DNA from: Tissierellaceae bacterium
GTDB taxonomy: Bacteria; Bacillota; Clostridia; Tissierellales; Tissierellaceae
Assembly: GCA_029264075.1 (NCBI GenBank)
Contig: JARICQ010000063.1
Span: forward strand, 1 to 9,173
Direction: 5' to 3'
DNA length: 9,173 nt
The position numbers and the translations under genes are program-made. Each line of letters begins with the position of its first letter. The stretch's first letter is position 1. Below are positions 7,491 to 9,173 of this stretch, piece by piece. The notes under the pieces were generated by a model. That model was not told the DNA's origin. It did not search any database and was given only the letters and a program-made list of their open reading frames with translations.

Positions 7491-9173
7491 TTATTGAAAG
7501 CTTTGCTCTGTACGTCCTATTATTTCATCTTGCAAGACTTTACTTAAGTTTCTAAAGTGATCACTATATCCTGCAACACGCACAATTAAATCTTTATACT
7601 CTTCTGGATTCTCTTGCGCCCTGATTAACAGGTCCCTATCAATAACATTGAACTGTATATGATGGCCGTCCATTGTGAAATATGATCTAATTAAGTTAGC
7701 CATATGATCTAGTCCTTCATCTCCTTTAACTACATCAGGAGTAAACTTTTGATTTAAAAGTGTTCCACCGGTACTTAAATGATCCATTTTTGCTGCTGAT
7801 CTAATAACTGCAGATGGCCCATTTACATCCGCTGCCTTTTCTGGTGAAATACCTTCTGATAGAGGTTTATGTGCCAGTCTTCCATTTGCACTAGCCAGCA
7901 TGACTTCTCCAAAGTAAACATGGCATGTTGTTGGGAGCATATTGATTCTATATTCGCCACCCTTCATATTGGGTCTTCCATTTACAGTATCCTTGTAGAG
8001 GTTAAATATATCTTTCATTACATCATCTGCATAGTCATTGTCATTTCCATATTTTGGTGTTTTATTCTTTACCAAATGTGAAGTTAAGTCGTGACCCTCA
8101 AAATTATCCTTTAGCGCATTCATTAATTCCTTCATTGTAAATCTCTTTTCATCAAAGACATTGTACTTGATAGAAGTCAAAGAATCTGTTATAGTACCTA
8201 TTCCTACACCTTGAATATAATTGATATTATATCTAGCTCCACCTGCATTGTAGTCTTTGCCTTTTTCTATACAGTCATTAGTTATTACTGATAGGAAGGG
8301 CGCTGGCATATATCTAGCATATATTTTTTCTATTAGATTTGATCCTTCTAATTTTATTTCAGCAAAATAATTAACTTGTTCTCCATAAGCTTTAAATAAT
8401 TCATCATATGACTTGAAGTCCTCAGCATATCCTAGTTCCAAGCCCAGCTGTTGTTTGCTAACTTCATCATAGCCATTGTTTAAGGTTAATTCTAAAATCT
8501 TAGGAAGATTGAAGTATCCTGTTAATATATATGCTTCATTGCCAAAGGCTCCTGTTTCTATACATCCACTAGTACCACCCTTACGAGCATCTTCAATAGT
8601 CTTTCCTGCATTTAACAGTTCTTGTATTATAGCTTCTGTATTGTAGAAGGCTGGTTGTCCCCAACCTTTCCTAGAGATCTCACATGCCCTCTTTAGGAAT
8701 GCTTGTGGAGTTTTCCTTGATATTTGAACATTAGAGCTTGGTTGGAGTAGTTTCATCTCATCCATACAGTCTAAGATCAAATAGCTTACATCATTAACTC
8801 CGTCATGCCCATCTTCTGTGATACCGCCAGTATTTATATTGGCAAAGTCTGTGTAGGTACTACTTTCTTTTAAGGTTACTCCTACCTTTGGCGGTGCAGG
8901 TTGGTTGTTGAACTTAACCCAAAGTAGTTCAAGTAGTTCCAAGGCTTTTTCATCATCTAATTTTCCTTCCTTTACTTCTTCCTTGTAAAATGGATATAGA
9001 TGTTGATCTAATCTACCTGGACTAAAGGCATCCCAAGGGTTGAGCTCAGTCGTAACTCCTATATGGACAAACCAGTACATTTGGATTGCTTGCCAGTAAG
9101 TTTGTGGCTTGTTAGCAGGGACAACTCTACAATTTTCTGCAATTTGTAAGAGCTCTTCCTTTCTCACTTCATC
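7491..9173 (-). CDS. hypD: trans-4-hydroxy-L-proline dehydratase, glycyl radical enzyme (N terminus cut by the window edge)
   Basis: HypD removes water from trans-4-hydroxy-L-proline by radical chemistry to give 1-pyrroline-5-carboxylate. The frame is open to the right edge and 560 codons are visible; the full protein is about 790 residues, so roughly 230 N-terminal residues are missing. The GTG at 9167 is internal, not a start. GGTSGCIETG holds the thiyl-radical Cys (codon 8562-8564) and the CxE glutamate. Near the C terminus, VRVAGYSDHF carries the glycyl-radical Gly (codon 7569-7571). Counting from that GTG, with the C. difficile HypD numbers as I recall them in brackets, Asp46 (278), Ser102 (334), Asp107 (339), Cys202 (434), Glu204 (436), Thr413 (645) and Gly533 (765) share one constant offset. 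This favours HypD over other glycyl radical enzymes such as PFL or choline and glycerol dehydratases. It needs the radical-SAM activase HypE, not seen here. proC follows about 20 bases downstream, supporting the role. Confidence 0.95.
   Translation of the reverse strand, partial: DEVRKEELLQIAENCRVVPANKPQTYWQAIQMYWFVHIGVTTELNPWDAFSPGRLDQHLYPFYKEEVKEGKLDDEKALELLELLWVKFNNQPAPPKVGVTLKESSTYTDFANINTGGITEDGHDGVNDVSYLILDCMDEMKLLQPSSNVQISRKTPQAFLKRACEISRKGWGQPAFYNTEAIIQELLNAGKTIEDARKGGTSGCIETGAFGNEAYILTGYFNLPKILELTLNNGYDEVSKQQLGLELGYAEDFKSYDELFKAYGEQVNYFAEIKLEGSNLIEKIYARYMPAPFLSVITNDCIEKGKDYNAGGARYNINYIQGVGIGTITDSLTSIKYNVFDEKRFTMKELMNALKDNFEGHDLTSHLVKNKTPKYGNDNDYADDVMKDIFNLYKDTVNGRPNMKGGEYRINMLPTTCHVYFGEVMLASANGRLAHKPLSEGISPEKAADVNGPSAVIRSAAKMDHLSTGGTLLNQKFTPDVVKGDEGLDHMANLIRSYFTMDGHHIQFNVIDRDLLIRAQENPEEYKDLIVRVAGYSDHFRNLSKVLQDEIIGRTEQSFQ

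Noticed and set aside
7869..8081. 70-codon plus-strand open frame with a hydrophobic tail
   Set aside because: Antisense within hypD over conserved active-site sequence; the hydrophobic end is a by-product of the AT-rich opposite strand.
7491..9173. Pyruvate formate-lyase or a glycerol/choline-type glycyl radical enzyme
   Set aside because: PFL has adjacent active-site cysteines, while this has the single Cys of a CxE motif; the substrate-site residues match those recalled for hydroxyproline dehydratase instead.

Overview
The window looks like chromosomal DNA of a low-GC anaerobic Gram-positive bacterium (Clostridia/Tissierellia type). This rests on three things: AT-rich codon use, strong AAGGAG-type ribosome binding sites, and an oxygen-sensitive glycyl radical enzyme of the trans-4-hydroxy-L-proline dehydratase type, known from amino-acid-fermenting clostridia. 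The exact genus cannot be told from this sequence. About 98% of the window is coding, with no RNA genes, insertion sequences, CRISPR arrays or long repeats seen.

Left part (1-6606, + strand): three tightly packed genes that look like one operon, entering the window from the left. The first is a very large protein of at least 1427 residues, cut at its N terminus by the window edge. It carries an HD metal-dependent phosphohydrolase domain, a long HEAT-like helical region, a NadD/cytidylyltransferase-like nucleotidyltransferase domain, a degenerate GNAT-like region and a phosphoribosyltransferase-like domain. The second is a 419-residue lactate/malate dehydrogenase-superfamily protein with its own N-terminal extension. 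It starts 16 bases after the first stop behind a strong ribosome binding site. The third is a 349-residue flavodoxin-fold protein with a four-cysteine cluster, joined to the second by an ATGA stop/start overlap. I recognise the folds but not a named pathway. Together they suggest a nucleotide- or cofactor-linked redox function, and this cassette is the most interesting part of the window.

Middle (6605-6643): a 16-bp-stem hairpin, A-rich on one side and T-rich on the other, lies between two convergent transcription units and fits a bidirectional terminator.

Right part (6675-9173, - strand): a catabolic pair, hypD (partial, N terminus off the right edge) followed by proC. HypD dehydrates trans-4-hydroxy-L-proline to 1-pyrroline-5-carboxylate and ProC reduces that to L-proline. 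In Stickland fermenters proline can then serve as an electron acceptor. The activating enzyme HypE is not in the window.

The two halves are convergent and show no obvious functional link. The right half is well-understood metabolism and the left half is uncharacterised.
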